From contig NZ_LNYQ01000006.1 of the NCBI RefSeq assembly GCF_001467945.1, positions 1 to 64,000 on the forward strand: 64,000 nucleotides of DNA, in the 5' to 3' direction. Both the position numbers and the translations under genes were made by a program. Positions 11,278 to 20,611 of this stretch are shown piece after piece; position 1 is the first letter of the stretch; every line of letters begins with the position of its first letter. The notes under the pieces were generated by a model that had not been told where the DNA came from, searched no databases, and saw only the letters and a program-made list of their open reading frames with translations. This DNA comes from Legionella parisiensis. GTDB lineage: Bacteria; Pseudomonadota; Gammaproteobacteria; Legionellales; Legionellaceae.

Positions 11278-11954
11278 TGCGTGCAGAAGGGGTGGTTTTT
11301 TACTTGTCTGTATGGTTTATTAGCTTACTTCTTAATTCAGTTGTACTGGCGCATTCAGCACAATTTGATATACAAAACAAGGCCACCCTGCAAAAGGGTG
11401 CCAGATTATTTATGAATTATTGTTCTGGTTGCCACTCTTTGAGCTATTTGCGCTATAATCAGATGGCTAAAGGATTAGGCATAACAGGATTTGATGGTCG
11501 CATAAATGAAGATTTATTAAAAAATAATCTGATTTTTACACAAGCAACAGTTAATGCTCCAATCCATATTGCTTTGCCACCCGAAGATGCAAAACAGTGG
11601 TTTGGGATAGTACCTCCGGATTTATCCTTAGTTGCTCGAGAAAAAGGAACAAAATGGCTCTATAGTTATTTAAATGGTTTTTATCGAGATGATTCTCGGC
11701 CTTTTGGAACGAATAACCGTGTTGCCCCTGATGTTGCTATGCCCAATATTTTAGAAACGTTGAATCATGAGCTATCCGAAGATGAGTTTAATAATAATTT
11801 ACAGGATTTGGTTGCTTTTCTTGCATATGTTGGCGAGCCAGTACAATCAATACGATATCGGATAGGACTCTATGTAGTTAGCTTTTTATTCGTTTTATTT
11901 CTTGTTGTTCTCAGTTTAAAACGAGTTTATTGGCGAAAAAACGGCATAAAGTAA
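11277..11954 (+). CDS. petC: Cytochrome c1 of the bc1 complex
   Basis: The periplasmic c-type heme subunit that passes electrons from the Rieske protein to soluble cytochrome c. The 225 residues start with a signal peptide (about 1-27), carry the heme motif CSGCH at 49-53, a VAMPN segment for the axial Met, and a C-terminal membrane anchor (about 200-217) followed by KRVYWRKNG. It is a single-c1 form of ordinary length and the last gene of petABC. Confidence 0.95.
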   Translation: MRAEGVVFYLSVWFISLLLNSVVLAHSAQFDIQNKATLQKGARLFMNYCSGCHSLSYLRYNQMAKGLGITGFDGRINEDLLKNNLIFTQATVNAPIHIALPPEDAKQWFGIVPPDLSLVAREKGTKWLYSYLNGFYRDDSRPFGTNNRVAPDVAMPNILETLNHELSEDEFNNNLQDLVAFLAYVGEPVQSIRYRIGLYVVSFLFVLFLVVLSLKRVYWRKNGIK

Positions 11955-12040
11955 CCCAAAAAGGTAAAAATGTGGTAAAGTGCAGGTTTTGTGTGTTGGT
12001 ACTTACTTTTGTTATAGGTTGAATTAAATAGGAGTTGCTC

Positions 12041-12661
12041 ATGGCAATTGTTGCGAAGCGCACTATAATGTCATTATTTTCCGATACAGATGATGTTTAT
12101 AGCCATCAGGTTCGGATTGTTTTGGCTGAAAAAGGGGTAAATGTAGAAATTCTTGCTGCGAAGCAGGCAGAGCCCAGCGCTGATCTTTTATCGGTTAATC
12201 CATACGGGACAGTTCCTACTTTAATTGATAGGGAACTTGTGCTTTATGAACCACGTATTATTATGGAATATTTAGATGAGCGATTTCCTCATCCTCCATT
12301 ATTGCCTGTCTACCCTGTTGCTCGTGCAGAGACACGAAAAATGATGCACAGGATTGAACACGACTGGTATTATTTGATGAATCGCATTTTAAAAGATGAT
12401 AATGCAGAACAGGCCAGAACAAATTTATTCGAAAGCTTAATCGCGCTTGATCCTGTTTTTGCAGATAAATCTTATTTTTTAAGTGATGAGTTTTCTTTGT
12501 TGGATTGTGCGTTAGCACCTTTGTTGTGGCGTTTGCCTCGATTGGGAATTGAAGTTGCACCGGAGTTTAAAGGAATAATTGCTTACATGCAGCGCTTGTT
12601 TAAACGGGAATCGTTTCAAGCAAGTTTGACTGATGCTGAGCGACAACTAAGAGCGGCATAA
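12041..12661 (+). CDS. sspA: Stringent starvation protein A
   Basis: A glutathione-S-transferase-fold protein that binds RNA polymerase and changes expression in starvation and stationary phase. The 206 residues begin MAIVAKRTIMSLFSD, where TIMSLFSD is the typical SspA first strand. The thioredoxin-like half and helical C-terminal half follow. The ATG at 12041 follows AGGAG with good spacing; a TTG six bases upstream is less likely. It is paired with sspB 3 nt downstream, as in other Gammaproteobacteria, and lies after petC as in many of them. Confidence 0.93.
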   Translation: MAIVAKRTIMSLFSDTDDVYSHQVRIVLAEKGVNVEILAAKQAEPSADLLSVNPYGTVPTLIDRELVLYEPRIIMEYLDERFPHPPLLPVYPVARAETRKMMHRIEHDWYYLMNRILKDDNAEQARTNLFESLIALDPVFADKSYFLSDEFSLLDCALAPLLWRLPRLGIEVAPEFKGIIAYMQRLFKRESFQASLTDAERQLRAA

Positions 12662-12664
12662 ATA

Positions 12665-13078
12665 ATGACAATGACATCAAACAAACCTTATTTAATTCGC
12701 GCTGCCTATGATTGGATAGTAGATAACGAGCTGACTCCTTATATCCTGGTTAATGCAGCATATTCGGGTGTGCAGGTGCCGAGTGAACATGTAAACCATG
12801 ATCGCATCGTGTTAAATATTTCTCCGGCAGCAACTCGCGGCCTTTTGCTGGAAAATGATCGAATTATCTTTACTGCGCGTTTTTCTGGGAAAACAGAACA
12901 GATTTTTGTTCCGCCAGGATCAGTATTAGAAATCTATGCTAAAGAAAATGGCAGAGGCATCGCTTTTGCTATCGAAGATGAAGAAGAGCCACCTCCAGCA
13001 TCTTCTGGTTCATCAGGTGCTGAATCTGATAGTGCAACTTCTTCTAAAAGTAAGCCTTCGTTAAAATTAGTCAAGTAA
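12665..13078 (+). CDS. sspB: ClpXP protease specificity-enhancing factor
   Basis: SspB tethers ssrA-tagged proteins to ClpXP. The 137 residues show the folded substrate-binding part (about 1-105; RAAYDWIVDNELTPYILVNA) with the GRGIAFAIEDE strand. A flexible acidic and Ser-rich linker follows, ending in the ClpX-binding tail KPSLKLVK. The start is one of two ATGs, 12665 or 12671. It is in one operon with sspA. Confidence 0.93.
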   Translation: MTMTSNKPYLIRAAYDWIVDNELTPYILVNAAYSGVQVPSEHVNHDRIVLNISPAATRGLLLENDRIIFTARFSGKTEQIFVPPGSVLEIYAKENGRGIAFAIEDEEEPPPASSGSSGAESDSATSSKSKPSLKLVK

Positions 13079-13084
13079 AGGGAA

Positions 13085-13157
13085 GTAGCCTGGTGAAAGC
13101 GAAGACGAAACCCGGGAATTCTGAAACTCGGGTTTGATTCACTCTATCCTGGACTAC
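13085..13157. repeat. Intergenic palindrome, GTAGCCTGG family
   Basis: A 73-bp element with ends GTAGCCTGG and CCTGGACTAC and an inner inverted pair AAACCCG / CGGGTTT. It lies between sspB and nnrD. It resembles the elements at 18255, 20560, 37736 and 50922 and may also end the sspAB transcript. Confidence 0.55.
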
Positions 13158-13198
13158 ATATAAGAAGCGTGTTCGAAATAGTAAATTTGGAGCACAAG

Positions 13199-14683
13199 GT
13201 GATCATACCGACAAACGCACTTTATCGTTGTGAACAAATTAGAGCTTGTGAGCAACAGGCTACTTCTTTATATCAATTAGACGAAAACGCACTTATGTCT
13301 CGTGCTGGAGCAGAGGCATTTTTTCTCATAACAAAGCTATATCCCCATGTTCGACATATTGCTGTGTATTGTGGCGCAGGAAATAATGCAGGTGATGGAT
13401 ATGTGGTGGCACGTCTGGCTCATGAGCATGGATTATTAGTGACAATTTACCAATGTAAGGCGGTAGCCGATCTTCCTATTGCAGCGCAACATGCAGCTTT
13501 AATGGCTATAAATGCAGGAGTTGAATGTCAATCTGCAGATGAACCATTAGACAGTGAAACAGAATTAGTTATTGATGCTCTGTTAGGGATTGGTCTGAAA
13601 GGACCTGTTCGCGGAGCTACTGTATCGGCGATTAATCAGATCAATACGAGTGGTCTCCCTGTCGTCGCGTTGGATATTCCCTCAGGACTTAACGCAGACA
13701 CCGGTAAGGTAGAAAATTTTTGTGTTAAAGCCAATACAACTATAACGTTTATCGCCCAGAAAGCGGGTATGCATACCGCAGATGGTCCTGATTATTGTGG
13801 AGATATACACTGTTGTTCTTTACAACTTGATTCCTGTGTGACTCAGTTGACTCCTGCTGCATGTCTTTTAAATTCAAAAACCTTAGCTTTGCCGCTTGCC
13901 GAGCGGAAAAAAAACTCACATAAGGGAAATTATGGCCATGTTTTAATAATTGGTGGCGGGCCAGGAATGCCTGGGGCGATTAGCCTTGCAGCTAAAGCTG
14001 CAATGCGAACAGGCGCAGGTTCAGTAACTGTTGCAACTTGGCCTGAACACGCAAAGAGTGCCTTATCATTAATTCCTGAAGCGATGGTAAGTGCTGTGGG
14101 AACCGCTAAAGATTTAATACCGCTTTTAGATCGATCTACTGTGTGTATTATTGGCCCCGGGCTAGGAGAAAGTGAATGGGCTATTAATTTGTTTTTAATG
14201 GCAATTACATCACAATTACCTATGGTTATTGATGCATCAGCCTTAAGATTGTTAGCCGAAAACTCACAGATGGATGATAATTGGATATTAACCCCCCATC
14301 CTGGTGAAGCAGCTTGTTTGCTTTCCTGTACTACGGATTTGATTCAAAAAGATAGATATCAGGCGGCAGCAAACATCCAGAAGCAATACGGTGGAGTTGT
14401 TGTTTTGAAGGGGGCTGGAACCATAATCCAAACAGCAGAGAAAGATGTATGTGTTTGTCCTCGGGGCAACCCCGCTATGGCTAGTGCAGGTATGGGGGAT
14501 GTGTTAAGCGGTATTATCGGAGGGCTTTGTGCCCAAGGATTTTCTTTGTCCGAAGCAGCACAATGTGGTGTATGGGCGCATGCAGTAGCTGGAGACCTGT
14601 TAGCAAAAAAAATTGGGGGAGCTGGTTTATTAGCCAGTGATTTGTTTGATGTTTTACCGCATGTTTTGAATTACCCTGAATGA
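13199..14683 (+). CDS. nnrD: Bifunctional NAD(P)H-hydrate epimerase / ADP-dependent dehydratase
   Basis: Repairs hydrated NAD(P)H. The N-terminal YjeF half (about residues 1-210) has YCGAGNNAGDGYVVARLA and LDIPSGLNADTG. The C-terminal kinase-like half (about 225-490) has HKGNYGHVLIIGGGPGMPGA and GNPAMASAGMGDVLSG. I chose GTG at 13199 because GGAG lies 6 nt before it; the same frame extends to a GTG at 13169 without a good ribosome site. The stop overlaps the tsaE ATG. The nnr-tsaE-ami-mutL-miaA order is ancient and well conserved. Confidence 0.93.
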   Translation: MIIPTNALYRCEQIRACEQQATSLYQLDENALMSRAGAEAFFLITKLYPHVRHIAVYCGAGNNAGDGYVVARLAHEHGLLVTIYQCKAVADLPIAAQHAALMAINAGVECQSADEPLDSETELVIDALLGIGLKGPVRGATVSAINQINTSGLPVVALDIPSGLNADTGKVENFCVKANTTITFIAQKAGMHTADGPDYCGDIHCCSLQLDSCVTQLTPAACLLNSKTLALPLAERKKNSHKGNYGHVLIIGGGPGMPGAISLAAKAAMRTGAGSVTVATWPEHAKSALSLIPEAMVSAVGTAKDLIPLLDRSTVCIIGPGLGESEWAINLFLMAITSQLPMVIDASALRLLAENSQMDDNWILTPHPGEAACLLSCTTDLIQKDRYQAAANIQKQYGGVVVLKGAGTIIQTAEKDVCVCPRGNPAMASAGMGDVLSGIIGGLCAQGFSLSEAAQCGVWAHAVAGDLLAKKIGGAGLLASDLFDVLPHVLNYPE

Positions 14684-15168
14684 TGATAAATAACGAATCC
14701 AATACGGTTATGTCACTGAATTTACCTGATGAAACGGCGAGCGAAAATTTTGCCGCTCTTCTGGTTTCTTGTCTCTGTCCTTCCTTGATTATGACCTTTA
14801 GTGGTGATTTGGGGGCGGGTAAAACAACTATCATTCGCGCTATGTTGAGACATCTAGGCATTCAATCGGCAATCAAAAGTCCTACCTTTTCATTGGTAGA
14901 AAGTTACACATGCAATCATTTAACCATACACCATTTCGATCTCTACCGAATACACCATGAGGAAGAGTTGGAATATATGGGATTCAGGGATTATTTTACC
15001 CAGGAGAGTATCTGTTGTATTGAATGGGCGGAACATGCCGGAGGAGCATTGCCGCATGTAGATATTCGTTTTAAGTTAGGTATTAAAGGGGCTGGACGTG
15101 AAATGCAAATTACGGCATTAAGTGCAGCGGGTAAAAGAATTTTAGCTCGCCTGGCAGGTGAAAGATGA
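14680..15168 (+). CDS. tsaE: tRNA threonylcarbamoyladenosine biosynthesis ATPase TsaE
   Basis: The ATPase that, with TsaB and TsaD, makes t6A37 in ANN-decoding tRNAs. The 162 residues carry the P-loop GDLGAGKTT, the SPTF switch motif (KSPTFSLVESY) and an EWAE segment near the C-terminus, all typical of TsaE. The ATG overlaps the nnrD stop by 4 nt and its own end overlaps the amidase start by 4 nt, so translation is coupled along the operon. Confidence 0.94.
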   Translation: MMINNESNTVMSLNLPDETASENFAALLVSCLCPSLIMTFSGDLGAGKTTIIRAMLRHLGIQSAIKSPTFSLVESYTCNHLTIHHFDLYRIHHEEELEYMGFRDYFTQESICCIEWAEHAGGALPHVDIRFKLGIKGAGREMQITALSAAGKRILARLAGER

Positions 15169-16595
15169 TATTTCGCTCATGGTGTTTTGTTGTCATGTTT
15201 TTTTGCTCTATTGCAACATTTAGTGCTCAACTACAGTCTGTTGTTGTAAAACAGCAGGGAAACTGGACTTCACTTTTTCTCACAATTAATGGTCCGTTTA
15301 CCCATAAATTATTTTTTTTGGAGCATCCTGAGCGTGTTGTATTGGACTTAAAGGGAACACAACTCGCTGTGAATTTAAATAAATTGGGGTTAATTAATGG
15401 ACTGGTAAAACAAGTCCGCAGTGGGCATTCTGAACCTAGAACCTTAAGATTAGTTTTCGAAGTGACTCAAAAAGTACAACTGAGATCATCTCCGTGGAAA
15501 CCTAGTGGTGCTTTTGGTGGTATACGTGTTGATTTAATACATAATGGCCGCCTAGTTGCACCAAGTATTCCTAAAACAGCACCTATCTTGCCGAAAACAT
15601 ACACTACACCGAAAATACAACAGGCTAAATTACCTGCAAAAATTGCACCCAAGCAACCAGTACACCCGATTTTAGCAAACCAGAATCCGATTAAAGTGAG
15701 CAGCAGACCGTCTAAATTGCGTGATGTTATTATTGTTTTGGATGCTGGACATGGGGGTAAGGATCCTGGAGCTCGTGGTCCACGTAATTCCCGAGAAAAA
15801 GATGTAGTTTTGGCAATTACTTTAAAACTAAAACAATTAATCGACCGGCAGCCTGGTATGCGCGCAGTATTGACACGTTCGGGAGATTATTACGTGGGTC
15901 TCCGACAAAGACTGGATATTGCTAGAAAATATAATGGTGATATTTTTGTTGCCATCCACGCAGATGCCTTTAATAACCCTCATTCGAATGGTGCTTCGGT
16001 CTTTGCTTTATCACAAAGAGGGGCAACAAGTGAGGCCGCACGCTGGCTTGCAGAAAAGGAAAACTATTCTGAATTAGGCGGGGTAAATTTAGGTGATTTG
16101 GATGATCAGAACGGTGTTGTCCGCTCGGTGCTTATTGATTTATCACAAACAGCCACGATTAATTCAGGTTTACAAATGGGGGGGCGTGTTTTAAGTCAAC
16201 TTGGTAATTTTACTAATTTACATAATAACAAAGTGGAACAAGCCGGATTTATGGTTTTGAAGTCTGCTGATATTCCTTCGATTTTAGTAGAAACAGGATT
16301 TATTTCAAATCCTATAGAGGAACGAAATCTAACTAACCCTGCTTATCAAGCTCGGTTGAGCCAAGCAATTTTTCAGGGAATTAAAGGATACTTCTGGGAA
16401 AATCCTCCTCACGGCTCGCGCATTGAAGCAATGACGACGAATAATATCCATCTGGTTCGTGCTGGAGAAACCTTACCTGCTATCGCTGCACGATATCATG
16501 TTTCGGTTGCGGCGCTACAATCCATGAATCATTTGCGCGGCATTACTCGACTTAAACCAGGACAAAAATTGGTGATACCTCAGGCATGGGCATAA
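15165..16595 (+). CDS. N-acetylmuramoyl-L-alanine amidase (AmiB/AmiC type)
   Basis: A periplasmic zinc amidase that cuts the peptide stem from muramic acid during daughter-cell separation. The 476 residues show a signal peptide (about 1-22), an AMIN septum-targeting domain (about 25-125), a proline-rich linker (about 125-180) and the Amidase_3 domain (about 187-410). That domain has the zinc motif LDAGHGGKDPGA, FVAIHADAF and the catalytic VETGFISN. A C-terminal LysM domain (about 425-474; HLVRAGETLPAIAARYHVS) binds peptidoglycan. Coupled to tsaE and mutL by overlaps. AmiB versus AmiC cannot be decided here. Confidence 0.93.
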   Translation: MIFRSWCFVVMFFCSIATFSAQLQSVVVKQQGNWTSLFLTINGPFTHKLFFLEHPERVVLDLKGTQLAVNLNKLGLINGLVKQVRSGHSEPRTLRLVFEVTQKVQLRSSPWKPSGAFGGIRVDLIHNGRLVAPSIPKTAPILPKTYTTPKIQQAKLPAKIAPKQPVHPILANQNPIKVSSRPSKLRDVIIVLDAGHGGKDPGARGPRNSREKDVVLAITLKLKQLIDRQPGMRAVLTRSGDYYVGLRQRLDIARKYNGDIFVAIHADAFNNPHSNGASVFALSQRGATSEAARWLAEKENYSELGGVNLGDLDDQNGVVRSVLIDLSQTATINSGLQMGGRVLSQLGNFTNLHNNKVEQAGFMVLKSADIPSILVETGFISNPIEERNLTNPAYQARLSQAIFQGIKGYFWENPPHGSRIEAMTTNNIHLVRAGETLPAIAARYHVSVAALQSMNHLRGITRLKPGQKLVIPQAWA

Positions 16596-18232
16596 GAATT
16601 CAGCAACTACCACCGTTCATAGCAAATCAAATTGCCGCGGGAGAAGTAATAGAGCGGCCTGCATCAGTAGTGAAGGAACTCCTGGAAAATTCTTTTGATG
16701 CAGGTGCGGATGCGATTAGTATAGAAATAGGTTATGGCGGCTTAAATCAAATAAAAATCAGTGATAATGGAATTGGCATCGTAGCAGAAGACTTGCCCTT
16801 GGCAATTGCTGCGCATGCGACCAGTAAAATCAGTACACTGAATGACTTATACGCAATTGATAGCATGGGTTTTCGTGGCGAGGCATTAGCCAGTATTGCT
16901 TCTGTAGCAAAAGTCACGATTAGCTCCAAGCCGGAACAGCAAGAAACGGCGATGATGCTGCGCGTACAGGGTACAGAAAGAACGATTGTCCCCTGCGCTC
17001 GCACCATGGGAACGACAATTGATGTTGTTGATTTATTTTTTAATGCACCTGTACGAAAACGATTTTTAAAAAGCGAAAAACTAGAATTTCAAGCAATCGA
17101 AACAGTAGTGAAACGTTTTGCTTTAAGTGCTCCTGGGATTGCATTAACATTGAAACATAATGGGAAACAGGTTTTATCTCTTCCTGCTGCAATCAATGAA
17201 CAAACTCGTTTAACACGTATGGCTCGAATAGTGGGCAGTGCTTTTGTAAAAGAGTCAATTTATCTTGATGTAGAGCATGGTGCAATGAAGCTCTGTGGAT
17301 GGATAAGTAGTTTCAATTTTCAGCGCAGCCAGAATGATCGATTATGGGTTTATATTAATCAGCGCATGGTAAAAGATAGATTAATCTACCAGGCGCTGAA
17401 ACAGGCTTATGATGGCTTATTATATCCTGGTCGTTTTCCTGCCTGTGTGTTGTATTTGACGATTGACCACGCAGAGGTAGATGTGAATGTGCATCCTACC
17501 AAGCATGAGGTGCGCTTTCAGCAGCCCCGTTTAGTTTTTGATTTTTTTAAGTCACAATTGACTGCCGCATTAAAGTCAAAAAATGAGCTCAATGAAGAGA
17601 CTTCATATTCGTCCTTCGAGCAAAAGAGTCATGTTCAAGTTCAAGAAATTTATGAGCCTTACCCTAAATTGGCCCCATCAAGCAAAAGTGTTTATAATTT
17701 AGAAACCGAATTACCCTGGATTATTTTAAATAGACGATACATTTTGGCGTTCATCCATCAACAACCGTATATTGTTGATGTGGTGACCTTGCATCAATAT
17801 AGATTGCAGGAGCAAATGTCCCAATTAGTTTTACCTTTGGCAAGTAGGCCTTTGTTGGTGGCGATGCGTTATTCCTTTCCTCAAAAATTTCAAGGTAGTT
17901 CTTTGGCGCTGGAGCAATATCTCAAGCAATTAGGAATGAATCTTGAATGGTTAGGAGCTAATGAAGCAGTCATTCGCAGTATACCGCTTTGTATGCCCCA
18001 TTTAGATTTGCGCTTATTCTTGGATTCTGTTGCTGCTTGTGATGTAGTGAATCAGAATACCTTGTTTGAATTAATGAATCGATCGCAAATATTTGATCCC
18101 AGGCTTTTAAGTCTTGAGGAAAAAAGGGAATTAAATGAGTTATTCCTTAGACTATATAATGAGGCAAATAAAAAGCCGGGGCTATTTAAAATGTTGACGA
18201 GCGAAGATTGTAAAAAATTATTGCTTGTATGA
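16586..18232 (+). CDS. mutL: DNA mismatch repair protein MutL
   Basis: A GHKL ATPase that links MutS to downstream mismatch-repair enzymes. The 548 residues include ANQIAAGEVIERPASVVKEL, the NGIGI and TSKI motifs and VDLFFNAPVRKRFL. A short linker follows (about 335-380), then a dimerization domain. The endonuclease motif DQHAxxE is absent (the region reads IVDVVTLHQYRLQEQM), as in the E. coli-type MutL that relies on MutH. It overlaps the amidase end by 10 nt. It is shorter than E. coli MutL because the linker is short. Confidence 0.94.
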   Translation: MGIRIQQLPPFIANQIAAGEVIERPASVVKELLENSFDAGADAISIEIGYGGLNQIKISDNGIGIVAEDLPLAIAAHATSKISTLNDLYAIDSMGFRGEALASIASVAKVTISSKPEQQETAMMLRVQGTERTIVPCARTMGTTIDVVDLFFNAPVRKRFLKSEKLEFQAIETVVKRFALSAPGIALTLKHNGKQVLSLPAAINEQTRLTRMARIVGSAFVKESIYLDVEHGAMKLCGWISSFNFQRSQNDRLWVYINQRMVKDRLIYQALKQAYDGLLYPGRFPACVLYLTIDHAEVDVNVHPTKHEVRFQQPRLVFDFFKSQLTAALKSKNELNEETSYSSFEQKSHVQVQEIYEPYPKLAPSSKSVYNLETELPWIILNRRYILAFIHQQPYIVDVVTLHQYRLQEQMSQLVLPLASRPLLVAMRYSFPQKFQGSSLALEQYLKQLGMNLEWLGANEAVIRSIPLCMPHLDLRLFLDSVAACDVVNQNTLFELMNRSQIFDPRLLSLEEKRELNELFLRLYNEANKKPGLFKMLTSEDCKKLLLV

Positions 18233-18254
18233 ATGTTACATTTTGATCTTTATT

Positions 18255-18335
18255 GTATCCTGGCTGCCGTTAAGCGAACCAAGGAGTCAATACTCCAACA
18301 AGCACGGGATTCGCTGCCATCACACCCAGGCTATA
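18255..18335. repeat. Intergenic palindrome between mutL and miaA
   Basis: An element of about 80 bp opening GTATCCTGGCTG and closing CACCCAGGCTATA, with inner pairing ACTCC/GGAGT. It has the same ends as the other CCTGG...CCAGGCTA elements of the window. It may terminate mutL transcripts. Confidence 0.5.
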
Positions 18336-18369
18336 TGAAAGGAAAATTTGTTTTTAATTGAGATAATGA

Positions 18370-19308
18370 ATGGTTAAATTAATTTTTTGTTTGATGGGAC
18401 CAACTGCCTCAGGAAAAACGGCTTTAGCCTGTGAATTAGTAACACGATATCCTTTTGAAATTATTAGTGTTGATTCGGCAATGATTTATCGTGATATGAA
18501 TATAGGAACTGCCAAACCAACTCCCCAGGAGTTGCACATAACACCGCATCACTTAATAGATATAAAAGATCCCAGAGAGTCCTATTCTGCTGCTCAATTT
18601 TGTACCGATGCTTTATCTTTGTGTGATGCGATCATCAAAAAAGGTAAAATCCCTTTGCTTGTCGGGGGAACGATGATGTATTTTAATGCATTACAAAAAG
18701 GTTTATCTGCTTTGCCTGAGGCGAATCCGGTGATACGTCAGCAATTGGAAGAGGAGGCAGCATTATTGGGTTGGCCTATTCTGCACCAAAAACTGGTACA
18801 GATTGATCCCGAATCTGCTGCACGAATTCATGCTCATGATGCACAACGAATTCAACGTGCATTAGAAGTATATTATGTAACTGGTAAAACCCTGTCTGCA
18901 TTACTTAAAAAGCATAAGGAAAAGCCAGATTATCATTTTGTGAATTTTATTCTTTTTCCGGAACAAAGAGCTTGGCTGCACGAACGCATTGCACAACGTT
19001 TTGATCATATGTTAACTGAAGGTTTTATTGAAGAGGTAAAACAGTTACAACAAAAATGGCATTTAACCATAAACTTACCTTCCATGCGTTGTGTGGGATA
19101 TAGGCAAGCTCTTGAATATCTTCAAGGTGATTATGAATATCCTATAATGCGCGACAAAGGGATTGCTGCTACCCGGCAATTGGCGAAACGTCAATTAACT
19201 TGGCTCAGGCATTGGGGAGATGCTTTATATTATGATCCACAAAGTGGGGCTTTTCGCGATGAGCTTCTAGCGAAAATTGAGGAAATATTAGATAATCCTA
19301 TTAAATAA
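18370..19308 (+). CDS. miaA: tRNA dimethylallyltransferase
   Basis: Adds a dimethylallyl group to A37 of tRNAs reading UNN codons. The 312 residues carry the P-loop GPTASGKTALA, the SVDSAMIYRDMNIGTAKP substrate loop, LVGGTMMYFNAL and, near the C-terminus, MRCVGYRQ. Normal length for the family. It is 137 nt from mutL, with a palindromic element between, and 16 nt before the zinc-finger gene. No hfq lies downstream, unlike in enterobacteria. Confidence 0.95.
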   Translation: MVKLIFCLMGPTASGKTALACELVTRYPFEIISVDSAMIYRDMNIGTAKPTPQELHITPHHLIDIKDPRESYSAAQFCTDALSLCDAIIKKGKIPLLVGGTMMYFNALQKGLSALPEANPVIRQQLEEEAALLGWPILHQKLVQIDPESAARIHAHDAQRIQRALEVYYVTGKTLSALLKKHKEKPDYHFVNFILFPEQRAWLHERIAQRFDHMLTEGFIEEVKQLQQKWHLTINLPSMRCVGYRQALEYLQGDYEYPIMRDKGIAATRQLAKRQLTWLRHWGDALYYDPQSGAFRDELLAKIEEILDNPIK

Positions 19309-19324
19309 GATCTAAAGGAACAAC

Positions 19325-19522
19325 ATGTTAAAAGCCAAAAAAAAAGAACCTGCGAGTACAAAAAAAAATTATGTAGTTCACCCTAATGAATTACCTCTGA
19401 GCTGTCCGACAAAAGATATGGTTTTGTGGAATGCTCATCCTAAGGTTTATTTACCTATTGAAAAAACCGGTGTAGAAGTCTGTCCTTATTGTGGTTCACG
19501 GTTTGTTTTACAGAATGATTAA
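19325..19522 (+). CDS. CHCC zinc-finger domain protein
   Basis: A 65-residue protein with a Lys-rich start and one predicted zinc site: Cys27, His38, Cys53 and Cys56 (ending CPYCGSRFVLQ). The pattern matches the small CHCC zinc-finger family related to the mitochondrial complex I subunit NDUFS6. Role unknown. Its last 8 nt overlap the next gene, so the two are translated together. Confidence 0.8.
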   Translation: MLKAKKKEPASTKKNYVVHPNELPLSCPTKDMVLWNAHPKVYLPIEKTGVEVCPYCGSRFVLQND

Positions 19523-20555
19523 ATCCATTTGTATTGTACGTTTATCTGCATTAGGTGATGTTCTAATGGCGGTTCCGCTCATTAGAACTTTACAAGCCAA
19601 TCTACCGCAAGCCAAGTTGACTTGGATTATTTCCAGGCCTGCTTTTGATTTGGTAGAGGGGATGGATGGAGTAGAATTCATTTTAATTGATAAACCGAAC
19701 AGTATTTTGGACTATTGGCGTTTTAAAAAACAAATGAAGGGACGTATCTTTGATGTATTATTGGCGCCGCAAGCAAGTCTCAGAACAAATTTACTTTATC
19801 CCCTGATCAAAGCAAAAAGAAAAATAGGTTACGATGAGCATCGAGCAAATGATGCACATGGCTTATTTGTTAATGAACGAATTACTCCAGGCTTAGAACA
19901 TACCTTGGATGGTTTTTTGAAATTTGCACAAGCATTAGGAATAAAGGAGCGTGTTATTCGCTGGGATTTACCTATTTCTTCTGCAGATTATGAATGGGCA
20001 AAGCAACAGTTACCAACACAAGGACCAATTTTGGTAGTTAATCCGGCGGCAAGTAAACCTGAACGCAGTTGGCCTGTTGCCCGTTATATTGATGTCTTGC
20101 AAAAAGCACAAGAACAATGGAATGTGCAGATAGTCATTACAGGAGGACCGATTGATTTTGATAAACATTTGGCAGAGCAGATTTCGCAAGTGATTCCTGC
20201 TGCAATTAATCTCGTTGGTAAAACCAAACCCAAACAATTATTAGCCCTTATCAGCAAAGCAACAGTAGTTCTTTGCCCGGATACGGGGCCCTCGCATATG
20301 TCTACTGCGGTAAATACTCCGGTTGTTGCCTTACACGCGGTGACTAACCCGCTTATTTCTGGGCCTTATCTTTTTCAACATTTGGTTGTAAATCATTATC
20401 CTGAAGCTGCAGAAAAAATTCTTGGCAGTAAGTGTATTGAAGATGTTTGGGGACAGCATGTACATGGCGAGGAGCCTATGCAACTGATTTCAGTCGCAGA
20501 GGTCATGGAGAAGTTAGCAACCGTTTTAGATGGATATAATCAGCAGCCTAATTGA
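19515..20555 (+). CDS. Glycosyltransferase family 9 (heptosyltransferase-like)
   Basis: A 346-residue GT-B fold transferase of the ADP-heptose:LPS heptosyltransferase family. The N-terminal domain opens with CIVRLSALGDVLMAVPLIRT. The nucleotide-sugar domain has NPAASKPERSWPVARY and the signature CPDTGPSHMSTAVNTPVVAL. It probably acts at the inner membrane in LPS core assembly; the exact acceptor cannot be read from sequence. The ATG at 19515 overlaps the zinc-finger gene, and the longer frame to 19491 is not needed. Confidence 0.88.
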   Translation: MIKSICIVRLSALGDVLMAVPLIRTLQANLPQAKLTWIISRPAFDLVEGMDGVEFILIDKPNSILDYWRFKKQMKGRIFDVLLAPQASLRTNLLYPLIKAKRKIGYDEHRANDAHGLFVNERITPGLEHTLDGFLKFAQALGIKERVIRWDLPISSADYEWAKQQLPTQGPILVVNPAASKPERSWPVARYIDVLQKAQEQWNVQIVITGGPIDFDKHLAEQISQVIPAAINLVGKTKPKQLLALISKATVVLCPDTGPSHMSTAVNTPVVALHAVTNPLISGPYLFQHLVVNHYPEAAEKILGSKCIEDVWGQHVHGEEPMQLISVAEVMEKLATVLDGYNQQPN

Positions 20556-20559
20556 TTTT

Positions 20560-20586
20560 TGTAGCCTGGCGCAGTGCGAGGCTACA
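20560..20586. terminator. Short palindrome between convergent genes
   Basis: TGTAGCCT (20560-20567) and AGGCTACA (20579-20586) form a perfect 8-bp stem around an 11-nt GC-rich loop. It lies between the glycosyltransferase and the oppositely facing P-type ATPase, so it can act on both transcripts. It is the smallest member of the GTAGCCTGG palindrome family. Confidence 0.6.
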
Positions 20587-20611
20587 TTATTGTCTAACCT
20601 GCTTTGCTGCG

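Noticed and set aside
12261-12560. A 99-codon minus-strand frame inside sspA
   Set aside because: Shadow of the GST-like C-terminal domain, with no ribosome site.
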